A DNA stretch of 64,000 nucleotides from positions 468,800-532,799 of the forward strand of contig NZ_JBHMEZ010000011.1 of the NCBI RefSeq assembly GCF_042427615.1, written 5' to 3'. The notes under the pieces were generated by a model. That model was given only the letters and a program-made list of their open reading frames with translations. It had not been told where the DNA came from and made no database searches. The first letter of the stretch is position 1, and each line of letters begins with the position of its first letter. Below are positions 8,529-17,967 of this stretch, one piece after another. This DNA comes from Formosa undariae. GTDB taxonomy: Bacteria > Bacteroidota > Bacteroidia > Flavobacteriales > Flavobacteriaceae. The position numbers and the translations under genes were made by a program.

Positions 8529-9899
8529 ATGACCGAAACAAACCGCATAGAATATAAACGAGAATTGTCCGATGGACTCGAAAAAGAGGTCATTGCTTTC
8601 TTGAACTACCGTGAAGGTGGCATTATTCATATCGGCATCGATAAGGATGGAAATACTTACGGATTGGCAGATGCTGATGGCGACCAGTTAAAGATTAAGG
8701 ATAGGTTAAAAAACAACATCCGCCCTTCCGCCCTTGGTCTGTTTGATATTGTGAGTGAGGAAAGGGACGGCAAGAACATTCTGAAAATCATAGTGGCCAG
8801 CGGTCCAGAAAAACCATATCATCTTAAAAAATACGGGATGAGCGAAAAGGGTTGTTTTATTCGCTTGGGTTCAGCGGCTGAACCGATGCCCCAAAAAATG
8901 ATAGATGAGCTGTTTGCTAAACGTACCCGAAATTCCATCAGCAAGATTAAAGCAGGACGGCAGGATTTAGGCTTCGGACAGCTAAAAATTTACTACGAAG
9001 AATCTGGGTACACCCTTGGTAAAGCTTTTGCAAAGAACTTGGAACTACTTACGGAAGATGGTGCTTTTAATTATGCCGGCTATCTTTTGGCAGACAAAAA
9101 TAACACTTCAATTAAAGTCGCCAAATATTCAGGCATAACCAGAACAGACTTAATAGAAAGCAACGAATATGGTCACGAATGTTTAGTTAAGGCTACTAAA
9201 CAAGTGATAGATAAAATTGCGGTCGAGAACAGAACAACCACAAAAATCACATCAAAAGAAAGACAACAAGCCAACCTTTGGCATCCCATCGCCTTGCGAG
9301 AAGCCATCATTAATGCGTTTGTGCATAATGACTATACCAATGAGATTACCCCAAAGTTTGAGATTTTTACCGATAGAATCGAAATCACATCAGCTGGTGG
9401 TCTTCCGGAAGGATTGAGCAAGCAAGAATTTTTTGAAGGCTTTTCAGTTCCACGAAATAAGGAACTGATGCGAATTTTTAAAGATTTAGAACTGGTTGAA
9501 CAATTAGGTTCTGGCATCCCTCGTATTTTAGAACACTATGGAAAAGAGAGTTTTAGTTTTTCCGATAACTTTCTTAGAATGACTTTTATTGCTAAAGAAG
9601 TTGCTGATGAATCTACTATTAGAGAAGATCGTCAAAAAGGTGGTGTAACAGGTGGTGCAATGGGTGGTGTAACAGGTGGTGCAATAGATGCTATAGATAT
9701 ACTTACTAAAAGACAAAAAGAAGTACTTAAACTAATTGCAACCAATACTACTATTACTTATACTGAAATAGCTGAAGCTTTAGGCATCAATGAATCCCCT
9801 GTGGGCAAACATATAAATGCGCTCAAAACCAAAGGGTTTATAAAACGCCACGGTGGCACACAAGGTTATTGGGAAATTAATCTCGAAAAAAATCAGTAA
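8529..9899 (+). CDS. AlbA_2 / GHKL ATP-binding putative regulator with C-terminal winged helix
   Basis: A Schlafen-type AlbA_2 domain at the N-terminus (NRIEYKRELSDGLEKEVIAFLN, then GGIIHIGID, about residues 4-40) is followed by a GHKL-like ATP-binding fold (ALREAIINAFVHNDY about 257-271, and LVEQLGSGIPRI about 323-334). The C-terminal winged helix (about 395-450) is TYTEIAEALGINESPVGKHI. A linker at about 371-386 is an eight-residue repeat, GGVTGGAM then GGVTGGAI. Such proteins are usually annotated as transcriptional regulators or RNA-binding proteins and are common in accessory islands; some Schlafen-domain proteins act in phage defence. The gene ends 8 bp from the convergent lipoprotein gene. 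The exact role is unknown. Confidence 0.8.
   Translation: MTETNRIEYKRELSDGLEKEVIAFLNYREGGIIHIGIDKDGNTYGLADADGDQLKIKDRLKNNIRPSALGLFDIVSEERDGKNILKIIVASGPEKPYHLKKYGMSEKGCFIRLGSAAEPMPQKMIDELFAKRTRNSISKIKAGRQDLGFGQLKIYYEESGYTLGKAFAKNLELLTEDGAFNYAGYLLADKNNTSIKVAKYSGITRTDLIESNEYGHECLVKATKQVIDKIAVENRTTTKITSKERQQANLWHPIALREAIINAFVHNDYTNEITPKFEIFTDRIEITSAGGLPEGLSKQEFFEGFSVPRNKELMRIFKDLELVEQLGSGIPRILEHYGKESFSFSDNFLRMTFIAKEVADESTIREDRQKGGVTGGAMGGVTGGAIDAIDILTKRQKEVLKLIATNTTITYTEIAEALGINESPVGKHINALKTKGFIKRHGGTQGYWEINLEKNQ
9639..9686 (+). repeat. 24-bp in-frame tandem repeat (2 units)
   Basis: Two 24-bp units (9639-9662 and 9663-9686) differ only at the last base and encode Gly-Gly-Val-Thr-Gly-Gly-Ala-Met/Ile. 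Within each unit GGTGGTG recurs every 12 bp. The unit length keeps frame, so copy-number change would only lengthen or shorten the flexible linker before the winged helix. Confidence 0.85.
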
Positions 9900-9907
9900 G
9901 TATCCTT

Positions 9908-10279
9908 TTAAAAAGGCGATTTATCCTTTGAGCCTCTCGCATCCGCCAACCATTTGCCATTTTGCTTAACCAGTTTAAAAAGACCCGGTGTCTTATCATA
10001 GGCTGTAGTATATTTTACCCAAGCCACGTCACCCATTATCGTATCCTGCAAAACTGTAAAGTTTGAATCATCCTTTACCGTCGCATTGAACATATTTATA
10101 GTATTCATATAATTAGAATATGCCTGTGGTGTTGAGTTGGCTTTTAAAGCTTCCTCATCTTTTTCATAAAAGCTTTCGATGACGATTTGGGCTGTGGCAC
10201 TTGGTCCCGAAATTTTAGTATCAGAATCGGCACAAGACAGGAACAGCAGTACGAGCGAGAAAACGACAATTTTTTTCAT
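9908..10279 (-). CDS. Lipoprotein with DUF4878-like (NTF2-like) fold, end of tra operon
   Basis: A 123-residue lipoprotein: signal MKKIVVFSLVLLFLSC with Cys16 as the lipidation site. The body (TAQIVIESFYEKDEEALKAN... and GLFKLVKQNGKWLADAR at the end) resembles small NTF2-like DUF4878 lipoproteins. It is the last gene of the minus-strand tra operon, 7 bp after traN, where other elements carry TraO/TraQ-type accessory genes. It probably sits in the outer or inner membrane facing the periplasm. A role in conjugation is inferred only from position. Confidence 0.7.
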   Translation of the reverse strand: MKKIVVFSLVLLFLSCADSDTKISGPSATAQIVIESFYEKDEEALKANSTPQAYSNYMNTINMFNATVKDDSNFTVLQDTIMGDVAWVKYTTAYDKTPGLFKLVKQNGKWLADARGSKDKSPF

Positions 10280-10286
10280 AATATTC

Positions 10287-11117
10287 TTAATTTGGATTAT
10301 TGATATATCTATGTGATATTTTCAGTTCAATGTTTCGTTCGCCATCCTTTTCATTCAATTCTAAAATCGCCCTACGGTCATTAGATAATGAAAATTTGGG
10401 CAATACATAAACGAAGCGCACAGTTTCACTTTCTGCAATTTTTGAAGGCAGATTGTGTTTGTACGTTGGTTCTTGATACAGGCGTTGCAACGATTTTCTT
10501 TTCCCTTTTTGTCTTGTTTCAATCGAAAGGTTTAAGAAATTCAAATCGTAATCCAAAGTAGAATTATTCTCAATCTGGATAACGAAGTAGAGTTCTTCCT
10601 TATCAAAAACAACATTTTCAACAGTCAAGACAATGCCTTGCGTTCGCTTCTTAATCCGACCGATACGCTGGTTTCTGTTAAGAAGATACGAGCAGAATTT
10701 TTGATAGTAATACGTTCTATTATCTACACGTTCTTCAGAAGATTCAGCAAGAATCGAATCGACCTTAATTGGTTTCTCATTTCCGATACTACTTGATAGC
10801 GGAATGAAATAATTGAGCTTAGATAGCTGTTTTTTATATCTTACAATATACGAAAAAATTGAACCATTTCTATTGACTACCAACAGATTACTTTCCTTCC
10901 CAGGCTTTGCCTGAAGAAGTCCAAAATACTGTTCTTTTTCACGATTGTAGGTAAATACAAAATTATCTGAACCGGTTATTCCTTGCCGAATAGGTTCAGG
11001 GAAGAATAATGCAACGTTTTTGGTGTCGTTGGCATATATGGTATCGAGAACTGTAGTTGTTTGCGCTTTCGCGAAAGCGGAAATCAGTATCGCAAATATT
11101 AAAATTGTTGCTCTCAT
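10287..11117 (-). CDS. traN: Conjugative transposon protein TraN (DUF4138, VirB9-like)
   Basis: 276 residues with a cleavable signal peptide (MRATILIFAILISAFAKAQ) and a beta-rich body. It begins TTTVLDTIYANDTKNVALFF, the usual start of mature DUF4138 proteins, and contains the internal NYFIPLSSSIGN segment. TraN is the outer-membrane-side core subunit of Bacteroidota conjugation machines, comparable to VirB9. It overlaps traM by four bases. The signal peptide end is encoded by a perfect TTTCGCGAAA palindrome. Confidence 0.85.
   Translation of the reverse strand: MRATILIFAILISAFAKAQTTTVLDTIYANDTKNVALFFPEPIRQGITGSDNFVFTYNREKEQYFGLLQAKPGKESNLLVVNRNGSIFSYIVRYKKQLSKLNYFIPLSSSIGNEKPIKVDSILAESSEERVDNRTYYYQKFCSYLLNRNQRIGRIKKRTQGIVLTVENVVFDKEELYFVIQIENNSTLDYDLNFLNLSIETRQKGKRKSLQRLYQEPTYKHNLPSKIAESETVRFVYVLPKFSLSNDRRAILELNEKDGERNIELKISHRYINNPN
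11064..11079. repeat. Palindrome CGCTTTCGCGAAAGCG, traN copy
   Basis: The same 16-bp palindrome recurs at 38995-39010 (DUF3570 gene), and 15 of its bases at 41903-41917 (DsbD gene). Each is inside a coding region and reads Phe-Ala-Lys-Ala in the frame used. It resembles a highly iterated genomic palindrome. Confidence 0.7.
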
Positions 11118-12043
11118 AATTTAGGTTTTAGAATTAATTTATAATTATTCAATACCGTAACTTTTACGTTTCGGTTGTTACGTCTGAGTACTTTGGATAT
11201 ACCACCAACTTGTGGTACGGTAGGAATGTTGATATCGCCAATAATATCGTCCAAGACTTCGGTGGTGGCTTCTGCCCGAAAATTGTTCTGTACGTAAATA
11301 CCTTCACTACCATCAGATAAATCAAAAGCTTTGAGTTTTGTAGGATGGTGCTTTATGTTTTCAATTTCAATGAGCGCACGATTAGGTTGAAAGCTTATAA
11401 AACCGAAAATAGGTGTGTTCTTTGGCATCAGCTTACCATTAATGGTAGCTGTTTTGGTAAGGCGCATTCGTAATCTGGTATTCGCTTTGACTATTTGGTC
11501 GCCATCTACTACTACGTAAACTGTTTCATCAGTATTACCGATGATTGAAAACTCGTTGGGTTTTGGCGATGCGGCAAAGAACAATTGATGTTCTAAGCCT
11601 AATTCTTTGGCTTCAATTTTTTGTTCTCTTTTTACTTCAGTAGAATCAATTTTTGATACCGCTTTGCGAACAGTTCTTTTCTGTCCTAAGTTTTGGTATC
11701 GTTTCGATGTATATTGAATTTTGCCAGCTTCATAGATGCTATCTACAATACGCTCTTTTTCGCGTTCTGGTAAATCTGGGTCGTAGAATCCCAAGGAATC
11801 AATGAGCTTTTCATCATAGATGCTGGGCGCGTTATTTTCACGAACTTTCTTTAAGTCATTTATAGCATCCAGTTTAGAGTCGTATTCTTTTTGGTTTTCC
11901 TCTAAATCAGGCACTAAGGTCTGTTTTAGGTTTTCAGTTTCAGTATCATCATCGCCTAATACCATTACAGAATAGGAAATCAGGAATATGAAAATCACAG
12001 CCAATACGGCAGCGAATACTATTTTATTCTTTTCAACTTTCAT
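11114..12043 (-). CDS. traM: Conjugative transposon protein TraM (VirB10-like)
   Basis: 309 residues: a short cytoplasmic N-terminus, one membrane helix at about residues 8-28 (IVFAAVLAVIFIFLISYSVMV), a charged linker (about 30-160) and a C-terminal beta domain from about residue 180 (VVVDGDQIVKANTRLRMRL and MPKNTPIFGFISFQPNRALI). This layout is that of VirB10/TraM, which spans the envelope. It overlaps traK by 11 bases and traN by four. Confidence 0.88.
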   Translation of the reverse strand: MKVEKNKIVFAAVLAVIFIFLISYSVMVLGDDDTETENLKQTLVPDLEENQKEYDSKLDAINDLKKVRENNAPSIYDEKLIDSLGFYDPDLPEREKERIVDSIYEAGKIQYTSKRYQNLGQKRTVRKAVSKIDSTEVKREQKIEAKELGLEHQLFFAASPKPNEFSIIGNTDETVYVVVDGDQIVKANTRLRMRLTKTATINGKLMPKNTPIFGFISFQPNRALIEIENIKHHPTKLKAFDLSDGSEGIYVQNNFRAEATTEVLDDIIGDINIPTVPQVGGISKVLRRNNRNVKVTVLNNYKLILKPKL

Positions 12044-12653
12044 CGTTTAGTTTTTTTAAAGTGTTCTCGAAGTAATTTGTAATTAGAAGTCCGTGCGGAT
12101 TGTTGGGAAAGTTTCGGTCAACCATAATCAGGTTTCCTGTTGAAACCAATTCGTAGGTGTCAATTATTGAACCTCTGTTAATTTCAAAAATGGTGGTGGT
12201 TGTAAAACTATATGAGCCATTATTTTCGTTTATCCTTGAGTCAATACTCAATACTTTTTGAACCAATGAATACTGAAGCAATCGGTTATAAACGCCATCA
12301 GCTTTCTTCTGACGGTAAAGATTGTCCACAGAACTATTTCCTAACCAAAGTGCTTTTTCCAAATTCCTTTCATAGTTACTGGCATCGATGTTATAGAAGT
12401 AGTTGTGGAACAGTTCTAAATGTGCCAGAGCTTCGACTCTAAAATTCTCTTTTTGAGTTACGAGCTTCAGCGGAATAATGCTACCATCTGTATTTATTGC
12501 AAATGCACTATTGAGCGCATTTTTATTAGTTGTAAATGCCATCCAAAGTGAAAAAGTGCTGGAAAGCATTGCAAAAATGACAACTGCCAGTACGATAAAT
12601 CGATTCATTTTCAGGACGTTGTATATGTTTTTGTAAGGTGTTTTCATTTTCAT
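12033..12653 (-). CDS. traK: Conjugative transposon protein TraK (VirB8-like)
   Basis: 206 residues with one N-terminal membrane segment (about 14-38, MNRFIVLAVVIFAMLSSTFSL) and a periplasmic NTF2-like domain containing the ALAHLELFHNYFYNID segment typical of TraK. VirB8-like proteins are assembly factors of the inner-membrane complex. It lies 5 bp after traJ and overlaps traM. No TraL gene is found between traK and traM, which is usual for flavobacterial elements. Confidence 0.88.
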   Translation of the reverse strand: MKMKTPYKNIYNVLKMNRFIVLAVVIFAMLSSTFSLWMAFTTNKNALNSAFAINTDGSIIPLKLVTQKENFRVEALAHLELFHNYFYNIDASNYERNLEKALWLGNSSVDNLYRQKKADGVYNRLLQYSLVQKVLSIDSRINENNGSYSFTTTTIFEINRGSIIDTYELVSTGNLIMVDRNFPNNPHGLLITNYFENTLKKLNDES

Positions 12654-12658
12654 TTGAA

Positions 12659-13501
12659 TTAGCTGGTAAATAATCTAAGAGTAAAGGATGTAGCTCGTTT
12701 GTACAATTTGAATTTCAGGAAAACAATAAATGCAACAGAACCCAATTGAACAACAGGCGCAAAAAAACCTTGACCTGTATCGGTACCAAATAAGTTGACC
12801 CAAAAATTGGTGTTGATTTCCGTATAAATAGCGTTAACAAATACATTGACTAAAAAGAATGCCGGCACTAACATATATACAGCAGCATACAACTTGAAGA
12901 ATGTATAAGCAAGTGAACGGAATTTTTCAAATACTGCAAGGCTAATGACCAAAGGGAAGAACGCTTGCATTATCCCCAAAAGGAAAAAACGCTCTGCCAA
13001 AAACAACGGATAAATGAATAGGTCAAGAATCCAAAGTATAGTGCTTAGAATAAATGCCAATATCTTAAACCCATACAATGGTGTTACTAAAGCTTCGTAT
13101 AAAAGGGTCATTGCTGAGCTTGCAGCATCAAAAAGACTTACGTCTTCCTCTAAAGGAATGTCCTGCATTTGTAATGGTAATAACGCAGGTGCTGTGCCCC
13201 TATACTGCCCCTCGATGGCCACCAATATCCCATCAAAGAACCCTAACACCTGCGTTGAGAAAATTACTAATATGACAATGGCAAAATTCTTCATCAAGTC
13301 CCCTGGGCTCAATCCCCAAGTATAACCATCTTTATCCGCAACACCTTCGTTGTACTTTTTCAGGATGTTAACCAGAAAAAATAGGACAGCGAGCGTTTTC
13401 ATTCCGGCAATAGTGTATTGCGAGAAGTTGCTGCTCTGTATGGTCTGGAACACCGCATCGATGTATTCCAACCCAATCCCTAAAAGTATAGTTGCGGTCA
13501 T
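12659..13501 (-). CDS. traJ: Conjugative transposon protein TraJ (VirB6-like)
   Basis: 280 residues with about five to six hydrophobic helices (for example AGMKTLAVLFFLVNIL, NFAIVILVIFSTQVLGFF, LAFILSTILWILDLFIYPLFLA and FFPLVISLAVFEKF). It begins MTATILLGIGLEYIDAVF. Polytopic TraJ/VirB6 proteins form the inner-membrane channel. The gene begins 2 bp after traI. Confidence 0.88.
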   Translation of the reverse strand: MTATILLGIGLEYIDAVFQTIQSSNFSQYTIAGMKTLAVLFFLVNILKKYNEGVADKDGYTWGLSPGDLMKNFAIVILVIFSTQVLGFFDGILVAIEGQYRGTAPALLPLQMQDIPLEEDVSLFDAASSAMTLLYEALVTPLYGFKILAFILSTILWILDLFIYPLFLAERFFLLGIMQAFFPLVISLAVFEKFRSLAYTFFKLYAAVYMLVPAFFLVNVFVNAIYTEINTNFWVNLFGTDTGQGFFAPVVQLGSVAFIVFLKFKLYKRATSFTLRLFTS

Positions 13502-13503
13502 TT

Positions 13504-14085
13504 TTAGTAATCTGTTTCTCGGTTATTTACTTTATCCTGCATTTTTCTGAAAGAAATAATATCTCGATACCGTTTTGTTTTAGTGGTAATGGTAGAAACC
13601 ATTTGTTTCGATTCTTGCTCTTTAACTTTGAGTATTTCGGCGCGTTCGGCATCGCTCATTTTTAGGTAATCGCTGGATAAAACTTCATCAATAAAATCTA
13701 CCGTTTCTAATGAGTTTTGGACTATTGCATCGAATGATTCCATAACTCTTGAAACTTCATCGGGTTTGATGTAGGGCGAGTTTAAAATATCCTGTAAATC
13801 ATTTTGCATTACATTGATAAGGCGCTGATTATTGTCTGCAATTTCTTGGACAGCGTTGAGTTGTTGAACTACGCTTGATACTTGCTCGATGGCTTCTTTA
13901 GCATCCTTTAGGAATTTTACAGACTTAATCATTTGAGCGGTCTGTTTACCTGATTCCAACAGTTGTTTTACCAAACTGATAAAATTGGTATTGTCATAAG
14001 TGGGCATTCCTTGGGCGGTAGCATTACCTGACATAAACAAGGTCAGAGCTACGGTCATTACTAAAATTTTGATTTTTGTCTTCAT
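13504..14085 (-). CDS. traI: Conjugal transfer protein TraI-like (DUF4141)
   Basis: 193 residues with a signal peptide (to about residue 25, GNATAQ) and a helical, heptad-rich body (LVKQLLESGKQTAQMIKSVKFLKDAKEAIEQV). Position between traG and traJ and this helical secreted form match TraI/DUF4141, which occupies a VirB5-like place. The family assignment rests mostly on gene order. It starts 4 bp after traG. Confidence 0.72.
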   Translation of the reverse strand: MKTKIKILVMTVALTLFMSGNATAQGMPTYDNTNFISLVKQLLESGKQTAQMIKSVKFLKDAKEAIEQVSSVVQQLNAVQEIADNNQRLINVMQNDLQDILNSPYIKPDEVSRVMESFDAIVQNSLETVDFIDEVLSSDYLKMSDAERAEILKVKEQESKQMVSTITTKTKRYRDIISFRKMQDKVNNRETDY

Positions 14086-14089
14086 AATA

Positions 14090-16492
14090 TTATGTTTTAG
14101 ATGTGAATTGAATTATTGCTTTTTGCATATCGTTATACTCGTTGTAGAGCTTCATTATTTCTTCATTTTCCTGTCCATCGGTCAAGTAAGCTGCATATAC
14201 TTCCTTCGGAACTTCGAGACGGAAAATGTTACTTTCCCTGCCAATCTTGATAAACATTTCGGTGTACTTGCGAGGTCCCGAAAGATTATTTTTGATGGAC
14301 TTTAATTGGTTTAAATCGTGGCTTGATAGGTTGAGCCTTTTAACAAGTTCATCATAGCCTTTTTCATTGTTAAGGCTGTAAATGACCTGTGTGTTTTCGA
14401 GAATACTTGCTGAAGTCGAATTGTTGGGCAATTGATTTATGGACTGTAGAATAATCCCAATCGCACCGTTTTGTTTACGAATAGCTTGATAATAGAACTC
14501 GACGCTTTCCAATACGTTTTCAAACTTCAGTTGTTTGGCAAACTCATCGAAAAGGATAATGCCTTTTTCTGCCCTGTTTTTCCAAATCGTTCTTTGGATG
14601 GCTGACTTGATGAGCTTGAGCATCACAGACAGGATTTCCTTATTGTCCTTGACTTCATCCAGTTCAAAAACTATCAAACGTTTGTCTTCAATCTTATAGG
14701 TCTGGTCTTCGCTTACTTCAAATAGGAAACTATATAGACCATCGCCGACATATTCTGACATTACGTGCAAGAAGCTCGTAACATTGAAGTAGTCGGGATG
14801 GATTTTAAGAGTGTCAAGTAGATTTTCTTGGCTCTTTTCTATAAAACTGTAAAAACCATCCAGCGAGTGATTTTCTAAAATGCTATCATAATAATGCCGA
14901 AGTATCTTTTTAACCGATACAGATTGAGCTTTCGTAACTTTTAAATCTGAGGCAAAAAGTTCAAATAAGAAAACCGACAAGTCTTCCAATCGTTCGGGTG
15001 TAAGGTCATTTGTATCACTTATGTAAAATGGATTGATACCAAGGTTCTTTCCACTTTCATAGCGAAGCACCGTATATTTCTCAGGATAGAGTTTGGCGAA
15101 TTTGGTGTATGAACCACCCAAGTCAATAATGACCAAACGAACGCCACTTTCAAAATATTGGCGTAGAATGTTATTGGCCAAAAAAGATTTTCCTTCGCCT
15201 GTTGGTGCAAAAATGGCGAAGTTTCGTGCCTTTATTCGTTTCTTATTTTCATCCCAAACATCTTTTAGAACAGGAATGTTATGCTCACGGTCATTAAATA
15301 TGATTCCGGTGTTATCACTTTTGTAATTGGTGTTATTTATAAAGAGACAAAGCGCGTGTTTTAAATCGGTTACATATAAATCGTTGTTTGAGAAATTGGA
15401 AGAGAAACAGCAGTAACTATTAAGGATGTAATTCTTGCGTTCTTCGCCTCTTGGATAGTATGGTATGATATCCAATTCCTTAAATTCGGTCTTTATTTTT
15501 GAAGTTATTTTGTCGAGCTCTTTAGCTTCCTTTGCCCAATAGACAATATTCAAATGCCCACGGATGATTCGTGCATTATCATCGGCATTGATTTGGTCAA
15601 GAATGTGCTGGATTTTCCCTAAAACCACTTTATTCTGTGAACCGAAATTTGAACTTTTATTGAGTTCTTCAATCTTTTTATCCAGTAGCTTTCGCCACTT
15701 CTGTTTGTTATCCAAATACAAAATCTGGTTGACAATGTGGTTCTCATTAAGCGTAAGCCCTAAGCCATCAATAAACCCTTGATGAAACACAAAATCGTCA
15801 GAAGTGAATTTCTCATTGGTTTTGCTACTCTGTACACTTTCGCCAAAGCACAGTTCGCTATTGATGGCAAGGGCATCAAAATGGTTTTCGCCAATATTGA
15901 CGCTTTTTTTGTCCAGTAAAATATCGGTATCATAGCCTTCATTAAAACCGTTGAAGTAACTGTTTGTCAGTTGCTGTATTTCTTCGGCTTTAAGCGAAAC
16001 AAAATCCATCTTTCGGCTATTGTTGATGAAGGAAACCGAATCGCTTACCGAGTTGGCGAAACTCTTAATATTGTCATCCAGTTCCTGTACGATTCCCTTT
16101 GAAACTTTTCTGAAGGGATTGACATATTTAGGATTGTTTAGAGCCTTATTCTTGGTCAGGATGATGAACAAATAACAGCTGTGCTCGATATGCCCACGAC
16201 CTTTAAAATGCTTGTGTGTAGCCTTTTCAAGAAAGGTTGTATTCGGAAGTTGTTCTGAAGTATATGATTTTTTGAGGTAGATATCCTGTTTATGAACCAC
16301 AGTACCAACAGGCAAAGACTTTAATGCCTGAAACCAAGCACCGTGCATATCTTCAAAATCCTTTTCTGAAAGCGAATAGATTTCCGGTAAATTCCCTTTA
16401 TAGCACAAGACTACGTTGCCATTATTGGCAAATACGATATTGTCCTGAATATCTACAATGGGTTGATATGCCGAAAGGTTAATCTTGTTCAT
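14090..16492 (-). CDS. traG: TraG-family conjugation ATPase (VirB4-like)
   Basis: 800-residue energising ATPase of the transfer machine. Walker A is FAPTGEGKSFLANNIL at about residues 426-441, and Walker B is GIILFDEFAK at about 641-650. The N-terminal half is the DUF3875-type domain of Bacteroidota TraG. It overlaps the 3' end of traF by 14 bases. It works at the inner membrane with TraJ and the coupling protein. The length is normal and the frame intact. Confidence 0.93.
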   Translation of the reverse strand: MNKINLSAYQPIVDIQDNIVFANNGNVVLCYKGNLPEIYSLSEKDFEDMHGAWFQALKSLPVGTVVHKQDIYLKKSYTSEQLPNTTFLEKATHKHFKGRGHIEHSCYLFIILTKNKALNNPKYVNPFRKVSKGIVQELDDNIKSFANSVSDSVSFINNSRKMDFVSLKAEEIQQLTNSYFNGFNEGYDTDILLDKKSVNIGENHFDALAINSELCFGESVQSSKTNEKFTSDDFVFHQGFIDGLGLTLNENHIVNQILYLDNKQKWRKLLDKKIEELNKSSNFGSQNKVVLGKIQHILDQINADDNARIIRGHLNIVYWAKEAKELDKITSKIKTEFKELDIIPYYPRGEERKNYILNSYCCFSSNFSNNDLYVTDLKHALCLFINNTNYKSDNTGIIFNDREHNIPVLKDVWDENKKRIKARNFAIFAPTGEGKSFLANNILRQYFESGVRLVIIDLGGSYTKFAKLYPEKYTVLRYESGKNLGINPFYISDTNDLTPERLEDLSVFLFELFASDLKVTKAQSVSVKKILRHYYDSILENHSLDGFYSFIEKSQENLLDTLKIHPDYFNVTSFLHVMSEYVGDGLYSFLFEVSEDQTYKIEDKRLIVFELDEVKDNKEILSVMLKLIKSAIQRTIWKNRAEKGIILFDEFAKQLKFENVLESVEFYYQAIRKQNGAIGIILQSINQLPNNSTSASILENTQVIYSLNNEKGYDELVKRLNLSSHDLNQLKSIKNNLSGPRKYTEMFIKIGRESNIFRLEVPKEVYAAYLTDGQENEEIMKLYNEYNDMQKAIIQFTSKT

Positions 16493-16763
16493 AATCGAAG
16501 CCAGAGTTTCTTTTGTTACTAATGATTTGCGGAAATGCTTTTGCCATTTGGAATAGTTGCGGATTGTGGGCTATTCTTGTCAGCGCCACATATAGGGAAG
16601 CATTAAAGACCAGCACAACTATTATTATCCCAAAGCTGAAAGAGAATATGATGATGAGCAACGAAGCCAAAATGGAAACCATCATTAAGGCAAACAGGGA
16701 AATGGGCAGCCCAAAAATGGCTGCCCGTTTCCTAATGTTTTTATAGACCTCGAACCGTTTCAT
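16479..16763 (-). CDS. traF: Conjugative transposon protein TraF (DUF4133, VirB3-like)
   Basis: 94 residues with two adjacent membrane helices (LPISLFALMMVSILASLLIIIF and FGIIIVVLVFNASLYVAL) and the ending GFDYEQD. This form and its place directly between traE and traG identify DUF4133. It probably has a VirB3-like role in the inner membrane. Its start codon directly follows the traE stop. Confidence 0.85.
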   Translation of the reverse strand: MKRFEVYKNIRKRAAIFGLPISLFALMMVSILASLLIIIFSFSFGIIIVVLVFNASLYVALTRIAHNPQLFQMAKAFPQIISNKRNSGFDYEQD

Positions 16764-17051
16764 TTATACAACGATTCCTATTAGGTAAGTAAAGATTCCG
16801 ACTACTGCACCTGCAATCAATACAAATACTAAAACTCGGGTAATCCCCTTTTTTAAATCTGCATTTTCCCCAAAAAAATGTCCTGCGTTGAACAGGAAAC
16901 CTACAAGGAAGATTACACCGAGTAGTATTGGAAAAATAGTTCGGATAGTGTCGCCCACATCGTTAACTGAATCTTCAATGCCACCAATTTGAGCAAAAAG
17001 CGAAGTGGATAAGAGTGAAAGAAATGATGCTAAATAGAGTGATTTTTTCAT
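16764..17051 (-). CDS. traE: Conjugative transposon protein TraE (DUF4134, VirB2-like)
   Basis: 95 residues: signal peptide (to about residue 21, TSLFAQ) followed by two membrane helices (TIFPILLGVIFLVGFLFNAGHFF and RVLVFVLIAGAVVGIFTYLIGIVV). It is the first gene of the minus-strand tra operon and resembles pilin-like VirB2 proteins. The 160-bp AT-rich space to the divergent amidase gene must hold the tra promoter; no textbook box is clear. Confidence 0.87.
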   Translation of the reverse strand: MKKSLYLASFLSLLSTSLFAQIGGIEDSVNDVGDTIRTIFPILLGVIFLVGFLFNAGHFFGENADLKKGITRVLVFVLIAGAVVGIFTYLIGIVV

Positions 17052-17240
17052 AATAAAATTGTTTAGATTTTTATGTTGTTTTCGTTAGTAGAAATTTACA
17101 TATATTTGAACATAAATAACTGAAAATCAAATATTTGTGAATAAAATATTATTTGATACAGTTTGAATTCGGTTACTATTATTTGACATCAAATTCTATG
17201 GGATTTTGAAGTGAAGTTGTTGATAACCCGAAAATTAAAA

Positions 17241-17900
17241 ATGAAAAAAGTGCTTAAAAACGTCAGTTTTGTCTTTTTGCTTCTAAAAATGTGCATCGTT
17301 TTTGGACAAGAAATGAGTGCTCAAAAACGGATAATTATTGACGTTGGACACGGTGGAAAAGATGCTGGTGCAATTGGTATAAATAAAACTCAAGAAAAGG
17401 ACATCGTATTGGATATTGCGAATGCCATTTTAAGGTTAAATAACGACTTGGAAAAGCCTTTGGATATTTATTTAACCAGGTATAGTGATACGCTCATTTC
17501 ATTATCGGACAGGACCAGGTTGGCGAAAGCATTAAAAGCAGATTTATTTGTGTCTTTGCATTGCAATCATTCTGATAATCCGGATGCGAGAGGGATTGAA
17601 GTTTATGTGGCCAATGGCAAGGCAAAGTATTCTGAAGATTCGGTTTGGCTTGCTTTTCAACTGCAAGATGACCTAAATAAGAGTTTGGGCTTTGAGAGTA
17701 GAGGCGTGAAGTTTGCTAATTTTCAGGTGTTGCGAGAAACAATTAGATATTGCAGTTCTATTCTATTGGAATTGGGATTTTTAAGCAATGTAGATGAGAG
17801 TAATTATTTCCGAAGGCCTGAGGCTATGAAGTTTTTAGCTTTGGCGATTTGGAGAAATTTAATAAAAAATATTGGTAGTTATGAGAGAGTTGGGGATTGA
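17241..17900 (+). CDS. N-acetylmuramoyl-L-alanine amidase (Amidase_3)
   Basis: Zinc amidase that cuts the peptide stem from peptidoglycan. Metal-binding motifs are visible: IIIDVGHGGKDAGAIG (first His), the TQEKD Glu, SLHCNHSDN (second His) and the catalytic Glu in LLELGFLSN. I place the start at the ATG at 17241, which gives a clean signal peptide (MKKVLKNVSFVFLLLKMCIVFGQ). An in-frame GTG at 17211 would add ten residues and spoil it. Its position, divergent from traE, suggests it opens the cell wall for the conjugation apparatus. Confidence 0.9.
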   Translation: MKKVLKNVSFVFLLLKMCIVFGQEMSAQKRIIIDVGHGGKDAGAIGINKTQEKDIVLDIANAILRLNNDLEKPLDIYLTRYSDTLISLSDRTRLAKALKADLFVSLHCNHSDNPDARGIEVYVANGKAKYSEDSVWLAFQLQDDLNKSLGFESRGVKFANFQVLRETIRYCSSILLELGFLSNVDESNYFRRPEAMKFLALAIWRNLIKNIGSYERVGD

Positions 17901-17967
17901 GCTGGTAATGTGTTTGAAGGCTTTAGTGATAGTCATTTACAAAGAACTGCGTGATGGGATAAAAAGT

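Noticed and set aside
9639..9686. CRISPR-like repeat
   Set aside because: Units are contiguous without spacers and in frame within a gene.
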